NCBI RefSeq assembly: GCF_001646785.1
Contig: NZ_LRRH01000005.1
Location: 124,001 to 188,000, forward strand
From: Rhodococcus phenolicus
Lineage (GTDB): Bacteria; Actinomycetota; Actinomycetes; Mycobacteriales; Mycobacteriaceae
DNA: 64,000 bases
Direction: 5' to 3'
Positions 16,282-25,213 of the stretch are shown here, one piece after another. The notes under the pieces were generated by a model. That model had not been told where the DNA came from and ran no database searches. It saw only the letters and a list, made by a program, of their open reading frames with translations. The stretch's first letter is position 1, and the number at the start of each line of letters is the position of its first letter. A program made the position numbers and the translations under genes.

Positions 16282-16713
16282 TCACGCGGTGCAGATCCGC
16301 CAGTTGCCGTCCACCCGGGTCAGCGACCAGACGCTCGCCTCCTGTTTGCCGTCGGCCGTGGCGCGGACCTCGACGCGGCCGCGGTCCCCGTCGATGTCGA
16401 CGGTGCCGAATTCGTCGACGCGGACCTCGCCGTCGACGTCGGCGAGCGGCGCCTGCTCCGCGGGCAGCTCGGCACAACGCAGCCGGGTCATGGTGTCACC
16501 GTCGTCGGCGTTGTGGGCCCGGACATAGTCGTCGACGGTCCTGGACACCAGGTCGGAGTCGCTCACGGATTCCTCGGACGGTCCGAATACCTGCCCGGCG
16601 ACGACGGCGATGATGAGCACGACCACGACGGCCAGCGCACCGAGGAACGGGCCGGCGCTGCCGCGTTCCGGCTCGTCGGGGTCCGGTTCGGGTGCGGGTC
16701 GTGTGTCTGCCAT
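16282..16713 (-). CDS. Single-pass membrane protein, Rv0361-like
   Basis: 143 residues: a proline/acidic cytoplasmic N-terminus (MADTRPAPEPDPDEPERG), one transmembrane helix at about residues 24-43, and an extracytoplasmic domain of about 95 residues. That domain resembles the small NTF2-like/DUF4878 fold seen in mycobacterial lipoproteins and membrane proteins, with VDDYVRAHNADDGDTMTRLRC and a C-terminal DGNWRIC. It lies 43 bp upstream of the rhodanese gene on the same strand and is divergent from fprA. No biochemical function can be given; it is likely a cell-envelope component. Confidence 0.72.
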   Translation of the reverse strand: MADTRPAPEPDPDEPERGSAGPFLGALAVVVVLIIAVVAGQVFGPSEESVSDSDLVSRTVDDYVRAHNADDGDTMTRLRCAELPAEQAPLADVDGEVRVDEFGTVDIDGDRGRVEVRATADGKQEASVWSLTRVDGNWRICTA

Positions 16714-17005
16714 GCCCCCGATCCTAGGTGGGCGTCGATCGCCGCCGGTCGGGGCATATTTGCCTGAATAAACCCTCTCGAGGTAGGAATTGCCCATGGC
16801 CTCTGCACACCTCGTTCGACGTCTCGCCGTCGACCTCTGTCGTGTGTCTGCCCATATGTGTTGTCGCTGAAGCGATTCCCTGCCCAGCTGCGTTCCCTGC
16901 GCACTCGCCGCCCGTCTGCCGCGGCATTGTGTCGGCCCATCAGAGGGCATCCTAATTTAAGCTGAACCACGTCCGTCCGTTCTCCGAAGAGGTAGTTGAC
17001 CCCTG

Positions 17006-18403
17006 ATGACCGATCAGACTCGTCCCCTTCGCGTCGCGATCGTCGGTGCCGGTCCCGCCGGTATCTACGCCGCCGATGCGCTCATGAAGTCCGACACTGC
17101 GCAGGATCCCGGGGTCAGCATCGACCTGTTCGAACGCATGCCGGCGCCGTTCGGCCTGATCCGCTACGGCGTGGCACCGGACCACCCGCGCATCAAGGGC
17201 ATCATCACCGCCCTGCACAAGGTGCTCGACAAGCCGCAGGTCCGCCTGCTCGGCAACCTCGACTACGGCACCGACTTCACCCTCGAGGACCTGCAGCGGT
17301 TCTACGACGCGGTGATCTTCTCCACCGGCGCCAACGCCGACCGCGCCCTGAACATCCCCGGCATCGACCTCGACGGCAGCTACGGCGCCGCCGACTTCGT
17401 GTCCTGGTACGACGGCCACCCGGACGTGCCCCGCGAGTGGCCGCTCGAGGCCGAGAAGGTCGCGGTGCTCGGTGTCGGCAACGTCGCCCTCGACATCGCC
17501 CGCGTGCTCGCCAAGACCGGCGACGAGCTGCTGCCGACCGAGATCCCGCCGAACGTCTACGAGGGTCTGAAGCAGAACAAGGCGCTCGAGGTGCACGTCT
17601 TCGGCCGCCGCGGTCCGGCTCAGGCCAAGTTCACCCCGCTCGAGCTGCGCGAACTCGATCACTCCCCCACCATCGAGGTCATCGTCGATCCGGAGGACAT
17701 CGAGTACGACGAGGGCTCGGAGGCGGCACGCCGCAACTCCAAGCAGGTCGACATGGTCGCCAACACCCTCCAGGACTGGGCGATCCGCGACGTGGGCGAC
17801 CGCCCGCACAAGCTGTTCCTGCACTTCTTCGAGTCTCCGTCGGAGGTGCTCGGTGAGGACGGCAAGGTCGTCGGGCTGCGCACCGAACGCACCGAGCTCG
17901 ACGGCACCGGCAACGTCCGCGGCACCGGCAAGTTCAACGACTGGGAGGTCCAGGCCGTCTACCGTGCCGTCGGCTACCTGTCGCAGAACATCGCTCGGCT
18001 ACCGTTCGACGAGCAGGCGGGCACCGTGCCCAACGAGGCCGGCCGCGTCGTCGCGGACGAGACCGCCGAGGGCCAGGATCGCTTCCTGCCGCACACCTAC
18101 GTCACCGGCTGGATCAAGCGCGGCCCGGTCGGCCTGATCGGCCACACCAAGGGCGACGCGAACGAAACCGTCGCGAACCTGCTCGAGGACCACGCCAAGG
18201 GCCGCCTGAACACCCCGGCCGAGCCCGAGGTCGATGCCGTCGTCGCATTCCTCGAAGGCAAGCAGCTGCCGTACACGACGTGGCAGGGCTGGTACCGCCT
18301 CGACGCCCACGAGCGCAGCCTCGGCGAGGCCGAGGGCCGCGAGCGGGTGAAGGTCGTCGAGCGCGACGACATGTTCCGCGCGTCGGAGCCCCACAAGTCC
18401 TGA
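17006..18403 (+). CDS. fprA: NADPH-ferredoxin reductase FprA (adrenodoxin reductase type)
   Basis: A 465-residue FAD enzyme passing electrons from NADPH to ferredoxins, for example for cytochromes P450. The FAD Rossmann motif is GAGPAG at 14-19; ERMPAPFGLIRYGVAPDHP (46-64) is the adrenodoxin reductase-family signature, and the NADPH-binding GVGNVALDIAR follows. The C-terminal GWIKRGPVGLIGHTKGDA supports the same family. Length matches M. tuberculosis FprA. ATG start at 17006 with a GAAGAGG site 8-14 nt upstream. Monocistronic, ending at a perfect hairpin. Confidence 0.95.
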   Translation: MTDQTRPLRVAIVGAGPAGIYAADALMKSDTAQDPGVSIDLFERMPAPFGLIRYGVAPDHPRIKGIITALHKVLDKPQVRLLGNLDYGTDFTLEDLQRFYDAVIFSTGANADRALNIPGIDLDGSYGAADFVSWYDGHPDVPREWPLEAEKVAVLGVGNVALDIARVLAKTGDELLPTEIPPNVYEGLKQNKALEVHVFGRRGPAQAKFTPLELRELDHSPTIEVIVDPEDIEYDEGSEAARRNSKQVDMVANTLQDWAIRDVGDRPHKLFLHFFESPSEVLGEDGKVVGLRTERTELDGTGNVRGTGKFNDWEVQAVYRAVGYLSQNIARLPFDEQAGTVPNEAGRVVADETAEGQDRFLPHTYVTGWIKRGPVGLIGHTKGDANETVANLLEDHAKGRLNTPAEPEVDAVVAFLEGKQLPYTTWQGWYRLDAHERSLGEAEGRERVKVVERDDMFRASEPHKS

Positions 18404-18428
18404 CCCGCGGCCCGACCGCCGGTTTCCC

Positions 18429-18475
18429 GAGCGAACGGTACATCCGGTCCGATCGACCGGATGTACCGTTCGCTC
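18429..18475. terminator. Perfect 21-bp hairpin between convergent genes
   Basis: Two 21-bp arms, exactly complementary, flank a 5-bp CGATC loop between the ends of fprA (18403) and the DUF456 gene (18511). The symmetry and convergent position indicate a bidirectional terminator without a T-run. Confidence 0.85.
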
Positions 18476-18510
18476 CGTTTCGGAGGCGGGCGGGGCGGCC
18501 GGGGGGACGC

Positions 18511-18996
18511 TCAGAGCACGAACAGCACGGCCCACAGCCAGGCGCCGGCCGCGACGAGGCCGCCGAGCAGCTCCACCAGCATCGACAGCCCTACGGCCTT
18601 GGTCGCCTCGATCGTCGAATCCCACGCACCGCGGTGGGTGCGGTGCCGCTGCGCTTCCGACAGGTACATCCCGAGCAGGAACCCCAGCACCAGGCCGATC
18701 ACCGGCACCACGAAGAATCCGACGATGCCGACGAGACCGCCGACTACGAGCGAGCGGGTCGGCACCCCGGCCTGCCGGATCCGTTTTCCGGGCCACGTGT
18801 ACTTCACGATTCCGGTGACGACCAGCGCGACCGTCGCGATCGCGAACACGACCCAGGCGGTGGTGCCGCCGGTGAGCATCGCCCAGAGCAGGATCGCGCC
18901 GAAGATCAGGATCGTGCCCGGCAGGATCGGCACGACGATCCCGAACAGGCCGACGAGGATCGCCAGCCCGACGAGGACCTCCGCGCCCGCGCTCAC
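18511..18996 (-). CDS. DUF456 membrane protein
   Basis: 161 residues with about four to five hydrophobic helices. The N-terminal [20 protein letters not shown] and the central [19 protein letters not shown] (110 residues apart in pairs of hairpin helices) match the DUF456 glycine-zipper-like pattern. Function of the family is unknown. It is downstream of purT on the same strand with a 4-bp overlap (18993-18996), so it is co-transcribed with the purine gene. Confidence 0.82.
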   Translation of the reverse strand: MSAGAEVLVGLAILVGLFGIVVPILPGTILIFGAILLWAMLTGGTTAWVVFAIATVALVVTGIVKYTWPGKRIRQAGVPTRSLVVGGLVGIVGFFVVPVIGLVLGFLLGMYLSEAQRHRTHRGAWDSTIEATKAVGLSMLVELLGGLVAAGAWLWAVLFVL

Positions 18997-20198
18997 GGAG
19001 CCACCGGCCGCACGAGCGCGGCAGCTTCGCCGGCCCGGGCGCGGGCGGTGTCGACGTCGGGGCCGGTGGCCACGGCCACCCCCATCCGGCGGCGCGCGTA
19101 CGACTCCGGTTTGCCGAACAGCCGCAGGTCGGACTCCGGTACCCGCAGCGCGTCGGCGACCCCTTCGAAGGCGATGCCGGTGGCGTCGACGCCGCCGTAG
19201 ATCACGGCGGACGCCCCCGGGGCGAGCAGCGCCGTGTCGACCGGCAGGCCCAGGATCGCGCGGGCGTGCAGCTCGAACTCCGACAGGCGCTGGCTGCGCA
19301 GGGTCACCAGGCCGGTGTCGTGCGGGCGGGGGCTGACCTCCGAGAAGTACACGTCGTCACCCTTGACGAACAGTTCGACACCGAACACGCCGCGACCGCC
19401 GAGCGCCCCGGTGACCGCCGCCGCGACCTCCCGCGACCGCGTGAGCGCCGCGTCGCTCATCGGCTGCGGCTGCCACGATTCGATGTAGTCGCCGCGGCTC
19501 TGCAGATGCCCGATCGGCTCGCAGAAGAACGTCTCGACGTCCCCGGAGTCGCCGACTGCGCGGACGGTGAGCTGGGTGATCTCGTAGTCGAAGTCCACGA
19601 AGCCCTCGACGATGACCCGGCCGTGGTTGATGCGCCCACCGGCCAGCGCGTAGTCCCACGCGGCGGGCATCTCGTCGGCGGACCGCACCGTCGACTGGCC
19701 CTTGCCCGAGGACGACATGACCGGTTTGACGACGCACGGATAGCCGACGGCCTCGGCTGCGGCGAGCACCTCCGCCAGCGATTCCGCGAAGCGGTAAGGC
19801 GAGGTGGGCAGGCCCAGTTCCTCGGCGGCCAGACGCCGGATCCCTTCCCGGTTCATGGTCAGCCGGGTGGCGCGTGCGGTGGGGATGACCTCGGCGAGCC
19901 CACGTTCCTCGACGACGGCGAGCGCATCGGTGGCGATGGCCTCGATCTCCGGGACGACCAGATCCGGCTGTTCGGCCTCGATGATCGCGAGCAGAGCCTG
20001 CGGGTCACCCATGTCGACGGTGTGGGCGCGATGCGCGACCTGCTGTGCGGGCGCGTTCGAGTACCGGTCGACGGCGACCACCTCAACACCCAGCCGTTGC
20101 AGCGCGATGGTGACCTCCTTCCCCAGTTCCCCGGCACCGAGCATCAGGACACGGGTGGCATTCGGCGACAGCGGAGTGCCGAGACGCGGTGAGATCAT
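18993..20198 (-). CDS. purT: Formate-dependent phosphoribosylglycinamide formyltransferase
   Basis: A 401-residue ATP-grasp enzyme that formylates GAR using free formate, the third step of purine synthesis, independent of 10-formyl-THF. Visible are the N-terminal [11 protein letters not shown], the ATP-grasp loop MSSSGKGQS, and [18 protein letters not shown] with the metal ligands. The ATG at 20196-20198 was chosen since the PurT family begins about 15 residues before the GAGELG motif. Only 44 bp separate its start from the divergent nrdJ start. Confidence 0.94.
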   Translation of the reverse strand: MISPRLGTPLSPNATRVLMLGAGELGKEVTIALQRLGVEVVAVDRYSNAPAQQVAHRAHTVDMGDPQALLAIIEAEQPDLVVPEIEAIATDALAVVEERGLAEVIPTARATRLTMNREGIRRLAAEELGLPTSPYRFAESLAEVLAAAEAVGYPCVVKPVMSSSGKGQSTVRSADEMPAAWDYALAGGRINHGRVIVEGFVDFDYEITQLTVRAVGDSGDVETFFCEPIGHLQSRGDYIESWQPQPMSDAALTRSREVAAAVTGALGGRGVFGVELFVKGDDVYFSEVSPRPHDTGLVTLRSQRLSEFELHARAILGLPVDTALLAPGASAVIYGGVDATGIAFEGVADALRVPESDLRLFGKPESYARRRMGVAVATGPDVDTARARAGEAAALVRPVAP

Positions 20199-20242
20199 GG
20201 TGGGACTATATGTGGCACCGGCGGTCGTCCCGGGAGGACGCG

Positions 20243-22960
20243 ATGAGCAGTAGCCAGGCGGACAGCGCGACACGCAGGCACGATGGTGCCGCGCCCGACA
20301 TCTTCCGTGCCGATGTGCGGCATTTCACCACCGCGGGTGGTGATCCCGCGGACGAGGTGGACTGGCAGCGCCGCGACGCCCGCATCGTGCACCACGGCAC
20401 CGGCGCCGTCGTGTTCGAGCAGACCGACGTCGAGTTCCCGGCCGGATGGTCGCAGAACGCCACGGACATCGTCACCCAGAAGTACTTCCGCGGGGAACTC
20501 GGCTCCCCGGCCCGCGAGAATTCGCTGCGCGACGTCGTGGCCCGCATCGTCGACACCGTCACCGCGTGGGGCACCGCGGACGGGCACCTCGACGACCCCG
20601 AGGCGTTCGCAGCGGAACTGACGCATCTGCTCGTGCACCAGAAGGCGTCGTTCAACAGCCCGGTGTGGTTCAACATCGGGGTCTCTGGCGTTCCGCAGCA
20701 GGCCAGCGCGTGTTTCATCCTGTCGGTCGACGACAGCATCGACTCGATCCTCGAGTGGTACCGGCAGGAAGCGGTGATCTTCAAGGGCGGTTCCGGGGCC
20801 GGGGTCAACCTGTCGAGGATCCGCTCGTCCGCCGAACCGCTGGGCGGGGGCGGCACCGCGTCGGGTCCGGTCAGTTTCATGCGCGGAGCGGACGCGTCCG
20901 CCGGCACCATCAAGTCCGGCGGCAAGACGCGACGGGCCGCGAAAATGGTGATCCTCGACGTGGGTCATCCCGACATCGAGGAGTTCGTGGACTGCAAGGC
21001 GATCGAGGAACGCAAGGCCCGCGTGCTCGACGCCGCCGGATTCGACATGGGACTCGACGGCCGCGACAGCCATTCGGTGCAGTACCAGAACGCCAACAAC
21101 TCGGTGCGGGTCACCGACGAGTTCATGCAGGCGGTCGTCGACGACGCTCCGTGGCCGCTGCGTTCGGTCACCTCCGGTTCGACGGTGCGGACGGTTCCCG
21201 CGCGAGAGTTGTTCGGCCGCATCGCCTCCGCGGCATGGGAGTGCGCCGATCCGGGTATCCAGTTCGACACCACCGTCAATCGCTGGCACACCGCGGCGGT
21301 GACGGGCCGGATCAACGCGTCGAACCCGTGCTCGGAGTACATGCATCTCGACGATTCCGCGTGCAATCTGGCGAGCCTGAACCTGCTGACGTTCCTGCTC
21401 GAGGACGGCACGTTCGACGTGACCGGATTCCGGCACGCGGTGGCGGTGCTCCTCACCGCTCAGGAGATTCTCGTGGGCCGTGCCGACTATCCGACCGAGC
21501 GGATCGGCGACACCTCGCGCCGGTTCCGGCAGCTCGGACTCGGGTACGCGAATCTCGGTGCGCTGCTGATGGCCTCGGGCCTGCCGTATGACAGCGACGC
21601 CGGTCGCGCATACGCCGCGGCGGTGACCGCCCTGATGACCGGTCACGCCTATGCGGTGTCGGCGCGCCTGGCCGAACGCCTCGGACCGTTCGACGGATTC
21701 ACCGACAATCGGCAGCCGACCCTCACCGTGCTCGCGCGGCATCGCGGCGCACTCGACGACATCGACTCCGGCCTCGCGCCGGCCGCGGTGCTCGCCGCTG
21801 CCCGGGAGAGCTGGGACGCGGCGGTCGCCGGCGCGTCCGAGCACGGGGTGCGCAACTCGCAGGTGACGGTACTGGCCCCGACCGGCACGATCGGTCTGGC
21901 AATGGACTGCGACACAACGGGTATCGAACCGGATCTGGCGCTGGTCAAGTCGAAGAAACTGGTGGGCGGCGGCACCCTGTCGATCGTCAACCGCACGGTG
22001 CCGCGCGCGCTGTCACGGCTCGGCTACACCCCGGCGCAGGTCGCGGACGTGGTGACCCACCTGGATACGCGCCGCACCCTGACCGGTGCTCCGCACGTGC
22101 GCGACGAGCATCGTGCAGTGTTCGCGACGTCGATGGGCGACAACGTGATCGAGCCGCGCGGCCACGTGCTGATGATGGCGGCGGTGCAGCCGTTCCTGTC
22201 GGGAGCGATCTCGAAGACCGTGAATCTGCCCGAGTCCGCGACCGTCCGCGACATCGAGGAACTCTATCTCGACAGTTGGCGGCTCGGCCTCAAAGCGGTC
22301 GCGGTGTACCGGGACAACTGCAAGCTCGGACAACCGCTGTCGAGTGCTCCGGCGGCAGGCCCGGCGGTTCCGGGCACGGTGGTGGCGGCACCGCGGCGCG
22401 AACGCCTTCCGCGGACACGCAATTCGCGCACGTTCGAGTTCCGGGTCGCGGACTGCAAGGGCTTCTTCACGATCGGTGAGTACGACGACGGCAGGCCGGG
22501 CGAGATGTTCCTGCGCGTGTCGAAGCAGGGGTCGACCCTGGCCGGGATCATGGATGCGTTCTCGATGTCGGTGAGTTACGGACTGCAGTACGGGGTTCCG
22601 TTGAGCACCTTCGTGCGGGCGTTCACCAGTACCCGGTTCGAGCCCGCCGGGATCACGGACGATCCGGATCTGCGGTTGGCCACGTCCATTCTCGACTACA
22701 TCTTCCGGCGTCTCGCGATCGACTACCTGGAACCGGACGAGCGTATGGAAATGGGGATCCGCACGGGTTCGGAGCGGTCGGTACAGCTGTCCGGCGCGAC
22801 CGGGACCGACGAGACGGTCACCGACACCCGGCAGGGGCATGCGGGCATCTCCGCCCCGGCGTCGGACGCGCCGTACTGCATGCAGTGCGGAGTACGGATG
22901 CAGCGTGCGGGTTCCTGCCACGCGTGCCCCTCGTGCGGAAACACCAGCGGCTGTAGCTGA
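20243..22960 (+). CDS. nrdJ: Adenosylcobalamin-dependent (class II) ribonucleotide reductase
   Basis: A 905-residue enzyme reducing ribonucleoside diphosphates to deoxyribonucleotides with a radical generated from adenosylcobalamin, so it needs no oxygen or iron. The active-site loop NPCSEY places radical Cys363 and Glu365, with redox cysteines at about 157 and 374. A C-terminal zinc-ribbon-like segment with CMQCG and CHACPSCG matches NrdJ proteins. The ATG at 20243 has GGGAGG a few bases upstream; an earlier in-frame ATG lacks this. It makes B12 supply matter for DNA synthesis in this organism. Confidence 0.95.
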   Translation: MSSSQADSATRRHDGAAPDIFRADVRHFTTAGGDPADEVDWQRRDARIVHHGTGAVVFEQTDVEFPAGWSQNATDIVTQKYFRGELGSPARENSLRDVVARIVDTVTAWGTADGHLDDPEAFAAELTHLLVHQKASFNSPVWFNIGVSGVPQQASACFILSVDDSIDSILEWYRQEAVIFKGGSGAGVNLSRIRSSAEPLGGGGTASGPVSFMRGADASAGTIKSGGKTRRAAKMVILDVGHPDIEEFVDCKAIEERKARVLDAAGFDMGLDGRDSHSVQYQNANNSVRVTDEFMQAVVDDAPWPLRSVTSGSTVRTVPARELFGRIASAAWECADPGIQFDTTVNRWHTAAVTGRINASNPCSEYMHLDDSACNLASLNLLTFLLEDGTFDVTGFRHAVAVLLTAQEILVGRADYPTERIGDTSRRFRQLGLGYANLGALLMASGLPYDSDAGRAYAAAVTALMTGHAYAVSARLAERLGPFDGFTDNRQPTLTVLARHRGALDDIDSGLAPAAVLAAARESWDAAVAGASEHGVRNSQVTVLAPTGTIGLAMDCDTTGIEPDLALVKSKKLVGGGTLSIVNRTVPRALSRLGYTPAQVADVVTHLDTRRTLTGAPHVRDEHRAVFATSMGDNVIEPRGHVLMMAAVQPFLSGAISKTVNLPESATVRDIEELYLDSWRLGLKAVAVYRDNCKLGQPLSSAPAAGPAVPGTVVAAPRRERLPRTRNSRTFEFRVADCKGFFTIGEYDDGRPGEMFLRVSKQGSTLAGIMDAFSMSVSYGLQYGVPLSTFVRAFTSTRFEPAGITDDPDLRLATSILDYIFRRLAIDYLEPDERMEMGIRTGSERSVQLSGATGTDETVTDTRQGHAGISAPASDAPYCMQCGVRMQRAGSCHACPSCGNTSGCS

Positions 22961-22970
22961 ATCCGCAGCG

Positions 22971-23162
22971 GTGTTCGTGGCGTTCTTCGTCATTGCGATC
23001 GGCAGCTACATCACGCACGGCATGCTGCGCGACACCACGAATCAGTTCGAGCACACGGACCGCAGCACGACGGTCGCGATGACCGCTCTCATCGTCGGTG
23101 AAATGGGCGGATTCTTCGTCCTGCTGGCCGGATTCGTGTGGGGTGGTTTCCTCGGCGGGTGA
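22971..23162 (+). CDS. Small membrane protein, two predicted helices
   Basis: A 63-residue ORF beginning GTG 10 bp after nrdJ. Two hydrophobic segments (about residues 1-19 and 40-62) flank a polar loop, HGMLRDTTNQFEHTDRST. I do not recognise the family. Codon bias and helix-loop-helix structure look like a genuine gene. Position directly after nrdJ suggests co-transcription, but a functional link is not shown. Confidence 0.55.
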   Translation: MFVAFFVIAIGSYITHGMLRDTTNQFEHTDRSTTVAMTALIVGEMGGFFVLLAGFVWGGFLGG

Positions 23163-23183
23163 CCCGCCGCCAGGGGACTCCCG

Positions 23184-23564
23184 TCAGGCCGGCGGCTGGG
23201 TCAGCGAGAGCACGTTGCCGTGCGGGTCGCGGAACCACGCGACCCGAAGACCGTCGGGGGCCGTCCACACGTCGTGGTCGTCCTGGTCCATACCGTTGTA
23301 TCGAACGAGGTCGACGCCCTTGGCCCGCAACGCCTCGACGGTGCCGTTGAGGTCGGCGACCTGCCAGCCCAGCACGGTGTAGCCGGTGTCGGCGCGGGAC
23401 TGCACCAGCGTCACCCGCACCGGGGTGCCACCGCCACCGTCGAGCACCAGCGCGAAATGGTCGCGGGCGATCTTCCCGAATCCGAGCGTGTCGACATAGA
23501 ACATTTCCGAGACATCGAGATCGGTGCTCGGCACGAAACCCACGAGTTGGCCGCTGATCGTCAT
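23184..23564 (-). CDS. VOC-superfamily (glyoxalase/bleomycin-resistance fold) protein
   Basis: 126 residues with the paired beta-alpha-beta-beta-beta modules of the vicinal-oxygen-chelate fold: FVPSTDLDVSEMFYVDTLGF at the start of the first module and GWQVADLNGTVEALRAKGVDL in the second. The ending AWFRDPHGNVLSLTQ carries the last metal ligand. Substrate cannot be predicted. ATG at 23562-23564; the frame is open further upstream, but the fold starts here. Confidence 0.85.
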   Translation of the reverse strand: MTISGQLVGFVPSTDLDVSEMFYVDTLGFGKIARDHFALVLDGGGGTPVRVTLVQSRADTGYTVLGWQVADLNGTVEALRAKGVDLVRYNGMDQDDHDVWTAPDGLRVAWFRDPHGNVLSLTQPPA

Positions 23565-23653
23565 GGTGTCCACTGTGCTCCGCGGCTCCGGGACCGGCAA
23601 CCGAACGGCCACATTCACCCACCGTCTCCCGGCACTGACTAGCATCTGCGGAT

Positions 23654-24034
23654 ATGAGCACTTCGGAGATCGCCACCGTCCTCGCCTGGCACGACGCCGT
23701 GAACGACAACGACGTCGAGACCCTGCTGGAGTTGTCCAGCGACGACATCGTCCTGCCGACGGACGACGACGACGAGGACCAAGGCCTGGACGAGCTCCGG
23801 GAATGGGCGACGACAGCCGGGGTGACGCTGACGCCGGGCCGGATGTTCGTGCACAGCGGCATCGTCGTCGTCGAGGAGACCGCGACGTGGGCGTCCGAAC
23901 CGGACAAGGCGGAACCGGAGGCGCTGGCGTTCCGGGTGGTCGACGACCAGGTCGTGTCCGTCTACCGGCACCCGACGCTCGAGCATGCACTCGAAGCGAC
24001 CCGCCTGAGCGAGGACGACCTGTACGAGGGGTGA
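23654..24034 (+). CDS. NTF2/SnoaL-like small protein
   Basis: 126 residues with the cone-shaped NTF2-like pattern: VLAWHDAVNDNDVETLLELSSDDIVL at the N-terminus, an acidic DDDDEDQGLDELREW loop, and a terminal HPTLEHALEATRLSEDDLY helix. Such proteins may be small hydrolases, isomerases or ligand binders; no catalytic residue set is evident. It is divergent from the VOC gene and 75 bp upstream of the racemase gene. Confidence 0.7.
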   Translation: MSTSEIATVLAWHDAVNDNDVETLLELSSDDIVLPTDDDDEDQGLDELREWATTAGVTLTPGRMFVHSGIVVVEETATWASEPDKAEPEALAFRVVDDQVVSVYRHPTLEHALEATRLSEDDLYEG

Positions 24035-24109
24035 CCGCCAGCACATCTAACGATCGCTAAAGGTAGCCTCACGAGGACAGGTCCCAACGTCCGGAGTGAG
24101 GTTCGCCGA

Positions 24110-25207
24110 GTGTCCGCAGAAGCAGTTGAGAAGAAGGGTCCGCTCGCGGGTATCCGCGTCGTCGAGTTCGCCGGTCTCGGCCCGGGGCCGCACGCCGCGA
24201 CCCTCCTCGCCGATCTCGGTGCCGACGTCGTGTGCGTCCAGCGTCCCGGGCTGATCCCGCCCGCCGGTCAGCGCGACCAGATCCAGCGCGGCCGCACGGT
24301 CGTCGAGGCCAACCTCAAGGATCCCGAGCAGGTCGAGAAGGTGCTCGGACTCATCGAGCGTGCCGACGTGCTCATCGAGGGGTTCCGTCCCGGTGTCACC
24401 GAGCGCATGGGCCTCGGTCCCGATGCCGCCCTGGCCCGCAACCCGCGCCTGGTCTACGGCCGCATGACCGGCTGGGGCCAGGAGGGCCCGCTGGCCAACG
24501 CCGCAGGCCACGACATCAACTACATCTCGCTCACCGGTGTGCTGCACGCCATCGGGCGCAAGGGTGAACGCCCGGTGCCGCCGCTGAACATGGTCGGCGA
24601 CTTCGGCGGCGGTTCGATGTTCCTGATCTTCGGCATCCTCTCCGCGCTCGTCGAGCGGCAGACGTCAGGCAAGGGCCAGGTCGTCGACGCCGCGATGGTC
24701 GACGGTGCCCTCGCGCTCTCGCACATGATGTGGGCGTTCCGAGGTCGCGGTGTGTGGTCGGACGAGCGCGGCACGAACCTGCTCGACACCGGCGCGCCGT
24801 ACTACGACGTCTACGAGACCTCCGACGGCAAGTACATGGCGGTCGGTGCGATCGAGCCGCAGTTCTACGCCCTGCTGCTCGAGGGCCTCGGCCTGGATGC
24901 GGCCGAGCTGCCCGGTCAGACCGACATCACGGCGTGGCCCGAGCTGCGGAAGGTGTTCACCGAGAAGTTCCTGTCGAAGACCCGCGACGAGTGGTCGCGG
25001 ATCTTCCTCGGCACCGATGCGTGCGTGTCCCCCGTCCTGACGTTCGGTGAGGCGTCGGACAACGAGCACATCGCCGCCCGCGGCTCGCTCATCGAACTCG
25101 ACGGGGTCACCCAGCACGCGCCGGCACCGCGCTTCTCGCGCACGCCCGCGGGTGCCCCCACCCCGCCGGCCGGTGAGGCGACCGATATCGACACCGTCTG
25201 GACGTAG
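24110..25207 (+). CDS. mcr: Alpha-methylacyl-CoA racemase (CaiB/BaiF family III CoA-transferase fold)
   Basis: 365 residues. Epimerises 2-methylacyl-CoAs so that branched fatty acids and sterol side chains can enter beta-oxidation. The catalytic residues of M. tuberculosis MCR (His126, Asp156, Glu241) all appear here at a constant offset of eight: His134 in GHDINY, Asp164 in VGDFGGGSM and Glu249 in GAIEPQFY. The N-terminal [20 protein letters not shown] is characteristic. GTG start at 24110. It ends 6 bp from the convergent pknK gene. Confidence 0.92.
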   Translation: MSAEAVEKKGPLAGIRVVEFAGLGPGPHAATLLADLGADVVCVQRPGLIPPAGQRDQIQRGRTVVEANLKDPEQVEKVLGLIERADVLIEGFRPGVTERMGLGPDAALARNPRLVYGRMTGWGQEGPLANAAGHDINYISLTGVLHAIGRKGERPVPPLNMVGDFGGGSMFLIFGILSALVERQTSGKGQVVDAAMVDGALALSHMMWAFRGRGVWSDERGTNLLDTGAPYYDVYETSDGKYMAVGAIEPQFYALLLEGLGLDAAELPGQTDITAWPELRKVFTEKFLSKTRDEWSRIFLGTDACVSPVLTFGEASDNEHIAARGSLIELDGVTQHAPAPRFSRTPAGAPTPPAGEATDIDTVWT

Positions 25208-25213
25208 CGCCCG

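Noticed and set aside
24050-24075. IdeR-like half site (AAAGGTAGCCT) upstream of the racemase gene
   Set aside because: Only one half matches and the spacing is off by one base; there is no iron link to the gene.
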